Made by a program: the position numbers and the translations under genes. From Chrysoporthe austroafricana (Eukaryota > Ascomycota > Sordariomycetes > Diaporthales > Cryphonectriaceae), in NCBI GenBank assembly GCA_001051155.2, contig JYIP02000003.1, forward strand, positions 3,906,001-3,970,000: a stretch of DNA of 64,000 bases. Reading direction: 5' to 3'. This document shows, in pieces, positions 1 to 10,922 of this stretch. Numbering within the stretch: the first letter of the stretch is position 1; every line of letters begins with the position of its first letter. The notes beneath the pieces are model-generated. The model was not told the origin of the DNA and searched no databases. It saw nothing but the letters and a program-made list of their open reading frames with translations.

Positions 1-1040
1 GGCACAGGCTCACCTGGGTTCCAAGAACCTTCAGGTTCACATGAACCCCTACCTGTGGAAGACTCGGTAAACTTTGGCGATATCCTCAAACTCTCACCTT
101 CTTCCCAACGATGGCGCAATGCTAATCATTTTTTACACAGTCCTGACGGTGTCAACATCATCAACGTTGGCAAGACCTGGTAAGCTGCCCCAACCGCCAA
201 CCGCGACGTCGACCTCGAGAAATGCGACAGCTACCTCGCGAGAATAATCACGAATAAGCATCTGACTTTTGGTTTGCCGCACAGGGAGAAGATTGTCCTT
301 GCTGCCCGTATCATCACTGCCGTGGACAACCCCTCCGACGTCTGTGTCATCTCCGCCCGTCCCTACGGTCAGCGTGCTGTCCTCAAGTTCGCCGCCCACA
401 CCGGTGCCCAGGCCATCGCCGGTCGTTTCACCCCCGGTTCTTTCACCAACTACATCACCCGCTCGTTCAAGGAGCCCCGCCTGATCGTCGTCACCGACCC
501 CCGCACCGATGCCCAGGCCATCAAGGAGGCGTCCTACGTCAACATTCCCGTCATCGCCCTGTGTGACACCGACTCCCCCACCGAGTACGTCGACGTTGCC
601 ATCCCCACCAACAACAAGGGTCGCCACGCCATCGGCACCATCTGGTGGATGCTGGCTCGTGAGGTCCTCCGTCTGCGTGGCACTATCTACAACCGCGAGA
701 CTCCGTGGGACGTTATGGTGGATCTCTACTTCTGTTCGTTATACCCAGGGCCTGATGCGTTCATCGCCAGCAATACTGACAAGTTTGTTCCACAGACCGC
801 GATCCCGAGGCTGAGGCCGAGGACAAGGTCGAAGAGGAGAAGCTCATCGAGGCTGAGCCTGAGCCTGTTGCTGACACCTGGGGCGCCGCGACCGGTGGCT
901 TTCAGGCTGCTCCCACTGGAGAATGGGGTGCTGCTGAGGCCAGTGCCCCGACCGGTGAGTGGGGTGCTGCCGAGGGTGCCGCTGCTGCTGCCACTACGGA
1001 GTGGGGCGCGGAGGCGACTACTGGTGCCACCCAGTGGTAA
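1..1040 (+). CDS. RPS0: 40S ribosomal protein S0 (uS2), 5' end outside window
   Basis: Small-subunit ribosomal protein of the uS2/laminin-receptor family, needed for 18S rRNA maturation and 40S assembly. Exons are <1..66, 141..179, 285..733 and 796..1040, giving 265 residues without the N-terminus. The frame reads [20 protein letters not shown], then [16 protein letters not shown], and then the long conserved S0 core containing [18 protein letters not shown] and NNKGRHAIG. The acidic tail ends with the repeated [13 protein letters not shown] motifs usual for fungal and animal S0. Splicing at each junction restores the family frame (R|P, W|E and Y|R junctions). The last intron has a weak donor, GTTCGT. 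High ORF quality and heavy use of C-ending codons agree with a highly expressed gene. Seen: exons and motifs. Known: family role. Confidence 0.95.
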
Positions 1041-2302
1041 GATAAGGGCGCTGTCGAGCAAGAGGGCCAGAACTTTGGTGGGAGTGGCTTGACGTGGTTT
1101 CTGGGCTGAAATTCATACGAGAGCGAAAGTCGACCCAATCCTGCACCATTATGGGAAAGAAGCCCGGACAGAATTCTACGTTCTGTGAGGGAGAAAGCCC
1201 GGTGTGTTTGGGTTTCAAGGGTGGACGTAACAGTTACCCTGCTCTTGCTCGCGAGGGGAATCGGCTCTAGTCATCATGAGGCCAGACAAGTTCTAGACAA
1301 AAGGTGATAGCACAAAAAGAAATGCAAAAAAGGAGTTGCTGGCTCTCTACAAACGCTCATCTGTCAGACCCATACTCTGTCAAGCTTTTAGGTTGTGAGG
1401 TTGATCATGATCCCCCTCTGGTATTCGTGTATACACTCAGTATTCTAATTCAGCCTCTCTCCATAGAAGACTGTAATACTATGTCTGTTCATCTCCGCAA
1501 TACCACGTTTAGGACAGTTTGTGCCAAGCTTCGAAGCCGCCGACTATGATGACGTCGGCTTGGCATTGAAGGGCGAAAGGAGGCGGGAATGGGAGAGATG
1601 ATACGACGGTGGGGTGAAGAGGGAACGGAGACTTGCCGTCGTCCTGGAGCAAGAGTCTGAGCGCGCCAAGTTCTCTGTATCCCGCGTGTCTGGGTTTGCT
1701 GTCTCGGTATTACTGTTGAAATTGAGACTCGAAAAAGCTCTCCCTTCTCTTTTTTTTTCCCCTTTTTTCTTTTGTTGCTATCTGGGGGTAGAGACAGGCA
1801 AATGGGAGAGATGCCGAATATTCATGAGACAATAAGTAATCAGTATGGGATTCGCTATTTACTCAGCGCATAGAGGTAAAGGCTTACTTGTGATGCTCCT
1901 CACCTGCTTACAATTCGTCTCGTCGGAAAATGGTCGCCTGTTGGTCCTATGAACAACATAGGGAATCGACGGCCTGATAAGTCTAACTAGTCAACTTATT
2001 CCGCACGGGAAAGTAGAAGCCAGGATTTCACTCAGCCTTAATGGTATTACCCGTATTTGAAGATTATTACCGGATGTAGCTCGCCTACGGCGGTGGATGA
2101 CGCTGACGGAATAGCGGTACTTAGTGTGGCTTGTTCGGCCAGCCAAAATAGTCACGCCGGAGGCGCCAAGTTATCCCACACTCATAAGGACGCCACAGAA
2201 AGCAGCGATGTTCGCTCTATAAGAAAGCTCAACTCCCGTGATCTTCATACACTAAGGAGTGATGCACCACATTCCAATTCGTGTCTGATTTCGAATTTAA
2301 AA
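1041..2302. other. intergenic: RPS0 3' flank and promoter side of the next gene
   Basis: No convincing gene. A pyrimidine-rich run (T/C tract near 1748-1775) and several short random ORFs are present. The frame of the next gene is open back to 2057, but residues before 2303 do not look like the family N-terminus, so I treat them as 5' flank. Confidence 0.6.
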
Positions 2303-3553
2303 ATGACGGGCAATTTCGACCAGCTTCTTGCTGAGCGCACAAAGAAAGGGGAGGCCACGGTGCACGGTGTGCTGATCAAGTGTGTGAGCAAAGACGGTCC
2401 GTCTCGTTCGCCCACAACATTGTTTGGCATACTTGCTGATGGTGATGATGATACAGGAAAGGAGCTGTACAGCAAGACTGTGGGTTACAACTCCCTCGCT
2501 GATGATGCTGCGCCCCTTCGTGAAGATGTCACCCTCAAGATGGGGAGCGCCACGAAGCTTATGACAAGTATTGCACTGCTTCAATGCGTGGAGAATGGAT
2601 TGGTTGGCCTCGATGAGCCCATCTCACGCATACTTCCCGAGATGCAGGGCAAGGCTATCCTCGAGCGCGTCGAAGGCACCGAGCTCTCCACCTGCCCGAG
2701 CGAAACCAGCATCACCGCGCGCCATTTGCTCAGCCATATGTCGGGGTTGGGCTATTGGTTCACGCATCCTTTGCTCATGAAATGGAAGCAAAGTGGGGCC
2801 GCCCAGGACTCCAATCGTCTCACCGAGAGATTTGATTACCCTCTTGTCTTCGAGCCTGGCCAGGGCTGGTTATACGGCAACAACCTGGACTGGGCTGGCG
2901 TTGCCGTGAGCCGGATGAACGACGGGATCTCGCTCGAGAACTACATGATTGAGAACATCTGGAAGACAGTTGGCCGCTCCGCTCCGTACCCTACTTTCTA
3001 TGTCTCTAAACATGCAGAGTACGAGGCGAGGCTCATGCAGGCTACCGAACGGACATCTACCGGAGGCCTGAAGCCTTCCGCCGGGACAACTTTCTGCGCC
3101 AATCTCGATGACGACGAGGGCGGCGCTGGATTGACTGTGACAATGGGCGACTATGTTGCTGTGCTTCAGGACTTGATCTCCGACACACCAAAGCTGTTGA
3201 AGCCGGAGACGATCTCGATGATGTTCGAGCCGCAGATTCCAGACGGCTCCCCTGCCTTCCCGATGTTAATGCAGTTGAGGCCTGCCTGGGATATGGTTGC
3301 TGGACCGGTCAAAGGCGAGGACGTCAACCACGGCTTGGGTGGTCTGGTGGTCCTTAGAGAGGTGCCGGAAATTGCACAGCCGAAGAACATACTCTGTTGG
3401 GGAGGGTCTTCAAACATCGCGTGGTTTATCTGCAGGGAGCGTGGGGTTGCCGGGTTCTTCGCTACGCAAATGTCGCCTTTTGGAGACGCAACTGTGAAAG
3501 AGCTCGTCAATGCATGGAAAAAGGATTTCTGGAGCAATTTTGAGAAAGCTTAG
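2303..3553 (+). CDS. beta-lactamase-fold serine hydrolase (class C/LovD-like esterase family)
   Basis: Intronless, 416 aa. The protein has the class C beta-lactamase/penicillin-binding-protein signature: Ser-x-x-Lys at residues 82-85 (GSATKLMTS) with Ser as nucleophile and Lys as base, and a Tyr motif around residue 191 (WLYGNNLDWAG). Further family blocks are QCVENGLVGLDEPISRILPE, HLLSHMSGLGYWF, GLTVTMGDY and, near the end, HGLGGLV followed by CWGGSSNIAWF. Length matches fungal members (about 390-420 aa), which act as esterases, transacylases or lactamases; the substrate cannot be told from sequence. No signal peptide is seen, so it is probably cytosolic. The Met at 2303 is chosen because MTGNFDQLLAERTKKGE resembles the usual family start; the frame stays open upstream to 2057. 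It lies tail to tail with SEC18. Confidence 0.85.
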   Translation: MTGNFDQLLAERTKKGEATVHGVLIKCVSKDGPSRSPTTLFGILADGDDDTGKELYSKTVGYNSLADDAAPLREDVTLKMGSATKLMTSIALLQCVENGLVGLDEPISRILPEMQGKAILERVEGTELSTCPSETSITARHLLSHMSGLGYWFTHPLLMKWKQSGAAQDSNRLTERFDYPLVFEPGQGWLYGNNLDWAGVAVSRMNDGISLENYMIENIWKTVGRSAPYPTFYVSKHAEYEARLMQATERTSTGGLKPSAGTTFCANLDDDEGGAGLTVTMGDYVAVLQDLISDTPKLLKPETISMMFEPQIPDGSPAFPMLMQLRPAWDMVAGPVKGEDVNHGLGGLVVLREVPEIAQPKNILCWGGSSNIAWFICRERGVAGFFATQMSPFGDATVKELVNAWKKDFWSNFEKA

Positions 3554-3939
3554 GGCATCTGTGTTCTGTTAATCAATGTGGGAGTTGAGATGTGTCACTG
3601 AGCAGTGAATCTTGGACTGGCACCCCAATTTTAGTGTGAGACCTACGAGCTGCACCTACTTTCCTTCTTTGGTCTATCCCCTGGACTCCTCACACAAACC
3701 CAACGTCTCAGAAATACAGCTGTATAATTGATCCAGCTGCCTGCCCGGACCTGTCGAATCAACCGTCTGCCGCATCGTGACCAGTCAACCTGGATTTCGG
3801 ACCCATGCCTCCTAAACGGGGAATCACTGATTGATGACAACTATGTAGCAGAGGTCGCCGATTTATTGAATGTTTATAAGATTCTGAGCTCTAAGCTCTC
3901 TAATCTCACTGTGCAATATACTAAAATTCCATCTCAAGG
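3554..3939. other. intergenic between convergent genes
   Basis: Short stretch holding the 3' ends of the serine hydrolase and SEC18. No gene or clear element is visible. Confidence 0.6.
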
Positions 3940-6484
3940 CTAATATTGCGGGCTGCCCAAACTAGCCATCGCAGTGCGCACCTCATCAGAGAACCAGTTG
4001 ACCTTCTGGTCTTCGTTCTTCAAGGACTTCGCAGATGCCGCAATCTCCAGGATACTCTTGATGCCAACATTCACTTGGTTGGACCCACGTGTGGCCTCTG
4101 CGACCATATTCATGGCTTCGACTAGATAGCCCTTATCGGAGAAGACCTGCTGATCCTCGAGAACATACTCCAGCTCACTGAGACTCTGCAGACTAGGCAC
4201 GGGGATCTCTTTGTTGAAGATGGAGATGAAATCGAGTTGCTGAAGGATACTGCGTCGAGATGTTGTGCCCATAATGAGGAGGCGGTGCCCCTTTGGTGGG
4301 ATGGCGCGGATGAGTGTCCGCAGCGTCTGGAGGATCGTATTGGACATGCGAGGCCCAACAGGGTTCCACTCGATGAGACCTTCAATATCATCGCTAGGAT
4401 TACGGTCAGCAGTGATCTGAGAGGGTCGCGATAAGGGGGACTTACACAATTAAAATGCTCAAAGGAGACTTCACAGCATCGGTAAAGATCTTGTGGATAT
4501 GGTCTCTCTTGGCCATTTCATCACGATAGCCGACTAAAGATTCGGGGGAAATGATCTTGATGAACGGAAATTCGGATGTTTTGGCAATATGTGCTGCCAG
4601 AGACGTCTTGCCACTTCCGTCTGGGCCATGGAAAAGTAGAGAAAATGAGGGCGATTTCGACGTCTGGTCTCTCAATGCGTCCATATAAATCATGCACGAG
4701 TTGATGATCTGATCGACGCTGGGCGAGAAGTGTACGATGCCGTATATGATAGACTTGGTAAGCTCTTCGTCCGAGACACCGAACGCTGGTGTCACCTCTG
4801 AAAGTGCCGCCATGAAGTCTTGTCGAGTAATCACGAGGTTGCTCACGTCTTTTGACACGGCTGCCATACTTCCGGCCTGAGTATGTCGATTGAACGCGAA
4901 AGACGCCGCACTCTTAGACAGACCGTTAAGCTCGGCGCCAGAGAAGTTCTTCGTCAGTGCAGCAAGCTCGGCGAGGTCCACATCATCCGCTATACGGCCG
5001 TTCTCCCTCATCTTGCTCGTGTGGATCTTGAGAATCTGCTGTCGGCCCTTCTCGTCGGGGAGGCTGATCTCGACCTGGACTTCAAGACGACCTGGACGGA
5101 GAAGCGCATCATCGATCATGTCCTTCCGGTTCGTCATACCGATGAGGAGAATGTTGTTTAGCTGGTCCACACCATCCAGCTTGCTGAGCAACTGGTTAAC
5201 CACGCTGTCCCCGACGCCGGTGCCGCCACCGGCACCGGAACCTCGCTGCTTGCATACAGCATCCAACTCATCGAAGATGATAACGTGCAGCTCACTCTCA
5301 TCACCCTTCTCTTTGTACTCTTTCTCGGCATCTGCGAACATCTTTCTGATATTCTCCTCTGACTGGCCAACATACTTATTCAAGACTTCGGGACCGTTGA
5401 TAACCTTTGGCTCTCGGGCCTGTAGCATCTTTCCGATCTGGCGGGCAATCAAAGTCTTTCCTGTTCCAGGTGGGCCATAAAGCAGAATACCCTTGACGTG
5501 CATGATGCCGAGTTGTTCGATCAAATTCGGGGGGAAAATTCTGGAGGCGAAAGCACGTCGAAAGATGACGCTGAACTCGTCATCCAGACCGCCGATTCCC
5601 AGCGTCTCGAACTTGAAGTCAGGCCGTACGATGGCGTTGGCACTTCGCTTAGCGCTGCCCTTGAGGTTCATCGGCTTCGTCGCAGACGCTGGTGCTCTGA
5701 TGAAGGAAATCTCAGACTGCCGGGTCAAGATACCTCTAGCACGCGGGTTGCTGTCTGACGGTGATCCACCTTCCCCTGGCTTCTCGAGGCTCATGTCGAT
5801 CAACTCAACAGTAGAGACTGTGCAGCGCAGGGGGATGTTCTGAAACATCATGATGACTTGCTGTCCCGGAGCGAAGATCTGATTCTCGTACGTCTTGATG
5901 AACTGTTTGGCGAGAGAGTCTTGATCGTACGGGGCGTCGGTCACCTTATTCTTCAGCGCGAACTCGATTGCAACCTCCACCGAGCCTAGGTAGCCCTTCT
6001 GGCCGAGCTCGATGGGGTTAAAACTCTCCACGACCACAACGTCGCCAGGACTCGTATTGTTCATCCACACCCGCTGGGGCTCACCAAACGCAATCTTCCC
6101 CGGTTCGATCAGAGAAAAGCCTTTGGCATTGAGAATATAGTCTTGGCCTCGTAGACGGTCACCGCAGACGCGGATCGCAACCTCCTCCATATCACCAATA
6201 TTCCAGTCGCGGGGATGGACCGCAGCGTAATTGCTGAAGATGAACTCTGCGTCCCTCGTGGCTTTGGGTATGGAGTCCATATTGGTAACGAGAAGTTGTC
6301 TTCCCTGGCCGCCCCGGGGCTGAGCCTGAGGGCGATAGTTACCTGGGGGTTGTCGAGGGCTCTGTTGAGGAGGAGGAGGCTGTCTGTAAGGATCCTGGCC
6401 ATAGGACCCGCGCGGTGGCGGCTGCTGCGATGGCTGGCCCCGCGGACCTGAGGGCAGCCCTCCTCGTCCGCCGAAAAGACTCAT
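3940..6484 (-). CDS. SEC18: Sec18/NSF vesicle-fusion AAA ATPase
   Basis: Hexameric ATPase that works with alpha-SNAP/Sec17 to take apart SNARE complexes after membrane fusion. Exons on the minus strand are 6484..4446 and 4393..3940, split by a 52-bp intron whose removal restores SILIVDDIEGLIEWNPVGPR; the product is 830 aa. After a Gly/Pro/Gln-rich N-terminus comes the NSF N-domain, then the D1 AAA module with Walker A GPPGTGKT (about residue 337) and Walker B IIFDELDAV (about 400), then D2 with Walker A GPDGSGKT (about 620). Length matches fungal Sec18 (about 830). The start MSLFGGRGG at 6484 is preferred; the same frame is open for 64 more codons to an ATG at 6676. It is divergent from the LENG1-like gene. 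Confidence 0.95.
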
Positions 6485-7310
6485 GGTAGCAACGTGGTGG
6501 AGGGAAGGGGGTATCGAGGACGGGTGAGCAAGCGCAGAGGTCGTATCCGAAGGGGTTTCGGGAGGACCGGGAGACTTTGACTGTCGACTGTCGAAGAGGT
6601 TGGATGTCTCGATGCTTGCGGTGGTGAGGTGGTGAAGCGGTGTCGAGATGGTCTTACTCGTGTTACAGAAAGACAAACACTTGGAAGACGTCGGTTCTTC
6701 AAATAGCCGGCATTCGAGGCTAGTGGTGTTTCAACGTGGCTAGTTAAAGAAGTAGTCACGGGCAGTTGTGACTGCTTGTGCTGATGTTTGAAAGGTTCCA
6801 GCGCGCCGAGGGACACTTCGGCCAGCTCAGCCTCCCAGCACCAACCAGGACGCTACCGAATCCGTGGGGCCACCCATGACGTTGTTGGCGGAGTTCCTCC
6901 CCATACAACGAGGGGTGGAAAGGTACATCCATGCTTAGGCTTTACATACAGTTGATCCACCCCAGTCAGGCACATGCCGCAGACCTTATGGCAGCCTCAG
7001 CGAGCTGCACTTAGACATTGGGGCAACTTTTTCAGTCTTGCGCTCTGCCCGTGCAATGCTCCCCATGGAAACTCTCCAGCCTATGTGTGGATAGTTCTAA
7101 TGGCGCAGTATTTGTGCCCAGATGTCTCTTCTCGCCGCAGCCCCTTCTATTTAATTCTAAGTTTACTAACAAAGCCAAACTGCTTGCCCCTACATCGGAT
7201 CGGATTTCGAGCGAAGGGAAACATCTATTATCTACATCGACGCTCGAACTCTCAACCTTTGAAGTTCTTCTTATGCTCCTATTAGTAAGAACTGCTAGGC
7301 TGAAACCAAC
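6485..7310. promoter_or_regulatory. divergent promoter region, SEC18 / LENG1-like
   Basis: An 826-bp region between two start codons pointing away from each other; it must contain both promoters. The first 190 bp on the SEC18 side is also open in the SEC18 frame. No TATA box or other motif is distinct enough to call. Confidence 0.5.
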
Positions 7311-8484
7311 ATGCCTCTGTGTGTGCTCCAAAATCCTCCTGTAGTACCTCTCGACTGCTCACTGACCCCCCATTAGCCATCTCCTAGGCAAGAAATCTTG
7401 GAACGTCTACAATGCAGACAACATCGCCCGCGTCCGGCGCGATGAGGAAGCTGCCGCCGTCGCCGAGCGCGCCACCGAGCAGCGCATGCAGGAGGCCGAT
7501 GCCGCGCGGAGACTCGCCATCTTGCGCGGCGAGACGCCACCTCCCCTGCCCGAGGCCGAGCCCGAGATCGACCCCTCGGACAAGAAGTTCGCACGGAGGG
7601 ATAGAGATAGTGCCACGGGTTTCACCTCCCGGAAGAGGAAGCGCGCAGGCGAGGATGATACCGATTTCGAGATGAGGCTGGCGAGGGAGAGAACCGAAGT
7701 CGGAAGGAAGGTGGCCCTCGAGCTCGCGGCGCCCAGCGACGGGGCAGGGAAGCGCGACACACAAATTGTCGATGGGCGTGGGCATATCGATCTGATCGGG
7801 CCGCCGCCTGAGAGTGGGAACGAGAAGAACGTGGAGTATGAACGGGAGAAGGCGAAGAAGAAGCGCGAGATGGAGGATCAGTATACCATGCGCTTCTCAA
7901 ATGCGGCCGGGAGGGATGGCTTCGCGGCTGGTGATCCTTGGTACGCGAAATCAAACACCCGATCGGGGCCCGCCGCTGCCGCTACGAAGGAGGAGCTTGC
8001 CGCCGAGATTGGCATCGAGGCTTCGACCAAGAACGTTTGGGGCACCGATGACCCTCGGAGAAAGGATCGAGAGACGCAGAGGTTGATGTCGAATGACCCG
8101 TTGGCCATGATGAAGATGGGCGCGAAGAAGGTTCGCGAGATCGAGAGGGAGAGAAGGCAAGAAAACGAGCAGAGAGATCAAGAGCTCAAAGAGCTCCGTA
8201 GAGAGGAGCGAAGGCGGGAAAAGCGCCGTAGGAAAGACGGGTACGAAGACAGAGACGAAGAAGACAGGCATCGCGACAGGCACAGGTCTCACCGTTCAGA
8301 AAACTCGGGCCAAAGACATGACGATGGAGACCGGGAAAGGGAGAAACCCCGCCACCATCATCGGCATAGAGACGAAGAGCGGGAACGGTACCAGTCTAGT
8401 CGGCCACATCGTCACGCTGAAGAAGGACACCGAAGTCATCGCAGACAACGTGGTGATGGCCATGGCGAAGACACGAGAGCATGA
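7311..8484 (+). CDS. LENG1-like protein with N-terminal Cir_N domain
   Basis: Exons 7311..7318 and 7377..8484 give 371 aa. The first exon is only 8 nt (ATG CCT CT); joining it to CCATCTC makes MPLHLLGKKSWNVYNADN, the Cir_N motif seen at the extreme N-terminus of LENG1 and CIR proteins, followed by IARVRRDEEAA. A second LENG1-like block lies in the middle (IDLIGPPPESGNEKNVEYE, then ...DPWYA). The C-terminal 130 residues are very charged, rich in Arg, Glu, His and Asp (RERRQ, HRDRHRSHR), as in RS-like splicing and nuclear proteins. Cir_N proteins are linked to spliceosomes; a nuclear RNA-processing role is inferred. The donor GTGTGC is weak but the frame and domain start support it. Confidence 0.85.
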
Positions 8485-8720
8485 TTTGTATGCCAGAGAT
8501 ACCCAGGACCTCCGAAGAAGCATAGCCGGAAGTCCTCGCAATTGTAGTTCTTCTGAATTTAGGTTACACACTCTGTATCTCGGCCTTCGCCCTCCATCAC
8601 CTGTATTACCATTATTTGCGCAAGAAAAAAACGGCAAACTTGTATGCCTCTCGATACAGGACAGTAGCTCAATCGCCGTAGTCAACCCTATCTGCTACAA
8701 GGAACTGTCGCCCGTGTATA

Positions 8721-9371
8721 TCACTTCTCCTTCCAAGGCAGTTGGATCTGCACCTCCCTCATATCCGCCTTGACCATTTCCGCAACCTGTTCCGCACCCA
8801 CGCCTTTCAGCTTCGCCACAATCTCCTCCGCCAGCTTCAGGCTCATCCCTTCCCGCCGGCTTGAATACAGATCCAGGCCCTCCTTGGTGAACAACGTCGG
8901 CGCGAACCACGTCACCACCCAGCTCTCCGTCTCTTCCTTGCCCTCGATTTCCCGTTCGCCCCATCCCAAAACCTCCCAGTGGCTCGTAATGAACCCTAGT
9001 AGCCCCTTCCCCCGCCAATCCCACGACCCGGTGTCACTCTGCCCACACGCGGTATCGATCCCGGCCACGGTCTTCAGCCCGCCCTTTCCCGAGGACTTCT
9101 CGTACTCCACGAGGTCGTCCACGCGCGGGCAGGGCCCGCCGGCGGACGGGGGTGAGGGAGGGAGGGGGGAGTAGGTTATGCGCACGTTGCGCGCGGTGCG
9201 CCACATGGCGAGAGTGGAGTGGGTCACCGTCCAGGTGCGGGCGAGCCAGTCTAGGGAAGGGTTGGTGAAGCCTGGCGTTGCTTCCTTGGTGGGTTGTGGT
9301 GGTGCTGATGGGGTCTTGGGGGAGGGCCTGTATTTGGAGGGGACCCGGATGTTGATGTCATTGTTGGCCAT
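8721..9371 (-). CDS. conserved-looking hypothetical protein, lipocalin/calycin-like
   Basis: Single exon, 216 aa, start MANNDINIRVPSKYRPSP. No named family is certain. After a Pro-rich N-terminus the sequence has GxxW-type features of a calycin beta barrel: PSLDWLARTWTVTHSTLAMW, then alternating beta-type segments NVRITYSPLP, YEKSSGKGGLKTVAGID, TGSWDWRGKGLLGFITSHWE, SWVVTWFAPTLFT, and a C-terminal helix LKLAEEIVAKLKGVG. The order resembles fungal proteins that fold like lipocalins and may bind a small ligand; this is inference. No signal peptide. Convergent with the LENG1-like gene (236-bp gap) and divergent from the gene at 10167. Confidence 0.8.
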   Translation of the reverse strand: MANNDINIRVPSKYRPSPKTPSAPPQPTKEATPGFTNPSLDWLARTWTVTHSTLAMWRTARNVRITYSPLPPSPPSAGGPCPRVDDLVEYEKSSGKGGLKTVAGIDTACGQSDTGSWDWRGKGLLGFITSHWEVLGWGEREIEGKEETESWVVTWFAPTLFTKEGLDLYSSRREGMSLKLAEEIVAKLKGVGAEQVAEMVKADMREVQIQLPWKEK

Positions 9372-10166
9372 GTTGAACCTCGTGGCGATACGGCCGTATG
9401 GTGAGATGAGGATACAGCGGAGGCTCTACTTTGAGACAGCCAGATGAATTCCAGCTGAGCTGGAGGATACTTCACGCCAGAAGGTGTGAGAAAATGAAAG
9501 AAAACCCTCAAAAACGATCATGAGATATATGAATTCGATGTTGTGGACGAAACTGTCTGAGAGCTGCCCCTGAGTACCGTTGCAGCAGGTGATGTCAGAA
9601 ATACCAGCCCCCTCCTTGTGGCGCCAAAACTTAATTATAGAGGGATCCTATTTCAAGATCAGAGTTCAGATCCTTCACCTTAGCAATAATCCACTCAATA
9701 ATTCCCTCACTATTTCGTAAGCTATCGTATCTTGAAGAATCATGACCACTACATGCAGGTTATGCAGAGAGTTGTTCTCGTCGTCCAAAAGAAGGTCCAC
9801 TGGCATCTGCAGTGTTGTTAGGGGGGCTTTAGGCGCTAGCCCTTTGGGGTTACAGGCGACACGACCCGGCGCTTTCCATGCTGTACTCTTGCTGCTTCCT
9901 CCATATCGAGGCTTTGTCCGATCAACGACAGACTCGCCCCCCAATGCTGATACTACAAGGCCATGATGGAGGAATTCCATGGTAATCTCTGAAGGGACGT
10001 CATTCACTGGTCATCCACCTGCCCCAGATCCTCCGCGACGAGTTTGTCTGCACAGCTAAAATTCAAAAGCTCTTCCACTCTCAGAATCTGAGCACAACCA
10101 CATCAAAGGGACACCTGGAGGCATTCTCACCCATATCATCTCACTAAATCTGCAGATTTCACCAAG
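9372..10166. promoter_or_regulatory. divergent promoter region
   Basis: A 795-bp region between two diverging genes. A short minus-strand ORF (9675-10007) has no recognisable features. No clear promoter motif. Confidence 0.45.
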
Positions 10167-10922
10167 ATGTCGGAGATTCCCCTTGATGAAGATATGGACG
10201 CAGCCGCCATGGCAGAAGCGATGGGCTTCTCAGGCTTTGGGATGCAACGCTCCGGCAAGAAGCGCAAGTTCAATCCGCACGCGGACGCTTCCGTCTCTGG
10301 GCTGCCCAAGAGGCCGAGCGGAGCCAGCAACAGCACGGGGGCAAACTCTGCGCCGCTGGGTCAGAGGGGCCTCCCGCCGCCGCCTGCGAGTCTGCCGTCC
10401 AGGCCGCCTGCTGCAGCTGTTGCGGCCACCACAGGGAATGCTGAAGAGATCGATCTTGATGACGAGGATGGGGAGGACGCGATGGGCGGGCGTGGCCCAG
10501 GTGCGGATGGCGTCGACGAAGCCGATCCAGACTCACGGTACCTCGACACGTCGCGGCCGTCACGTGGTTATCTCCCCGAGGAGCTCGCCGAGATGGAAGC
10601 GCAGGCCCACGCAGCGGGCCCACCTGGGAGGCATCAGGCTTTGCGACATGCGCAGAAGCAGCAGCAATCCGGCAGAAGGCCCAGGGGACCGGGCCAGCAC
10701 GTGGAAGGACAGCCTTGGTGGGAGGGGTACTGCGATGCCAAGATGAACGAGAACCCGTGGGAGAGGCTTGAGAAGCAGAGAGGCCTGGAGGCGCGCGGGA
10801 CGTGGCCTTCGAGACACAGCGTTGCGAATGCTGGACCGTCCGAGACACAGACGGCGGGTCCTCCCGAGGCGGCTGCGGCTGGGCAAAGAATGCCAACCCC
10901 GGAGGCTGGAGACAAGTCATGA
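10167..10922 (+). CDS. hypothetical nuclear-type protein with C-terminal WWEGYC motif
   Basis: Single exon, 251 aa, ATG in a good context (ACCAAGATG). The N-terminus MSEIPLDEDMDAAAMAEAMG is acidic and is followed by GFSGFGMQRSGKKRKFNPHA, which holds a basic cluster that could be a nuclear localisation signal. The middle is low-complexity (Ala, Gly, Pro) with an acidic stretch EEIDLDDEDGEDAMGG. Near the C-terminus is an ordered-looking block, QPWWEGYCDAKMNENPWERL, rich in aromatics. The N-terminal GFxxFG-KKRKFN block and the Trp-rich block look like the conserved parts. I do not recognise a named family. A nuclear or RNP-associated role is only a guess. Confidence 0.75.
   Translation: MSEIPLDEDMDAAAMAEAMGFSGFGMQRSGKKRKFNPHADASVSGLPKRPSGASNSTGANSAPLGQRGLPPPPASLPSRPPAAAVAATTGNAEEIDLDDEDGEDAMGGRGPGADGVDEADPDSRYLDTSRPSRGYLPEELAEMEAQAHAAGPPGRHQALRHAQKQQQSGRRPRGPGQHVEGQPWWEGYCDAKMNENPWERLEKQRGLEARGTWPSRHSVANAGPSETQTAGPPEAAAAGQRMPTPEAGDKS

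Noticed and set aside
133..627. 164-codon antisense ORF over RPS0
   Set aside because: Gly/Val/Asp-rich shadow of the highly biased RPS0 codons; no domain.
2057..2302. N-terminal 82 codons of the open frame before the serine hydrolase
   Set aside because: Sequence is unlike the family N-terminus; the Met at 2303 gives the expected length and start.
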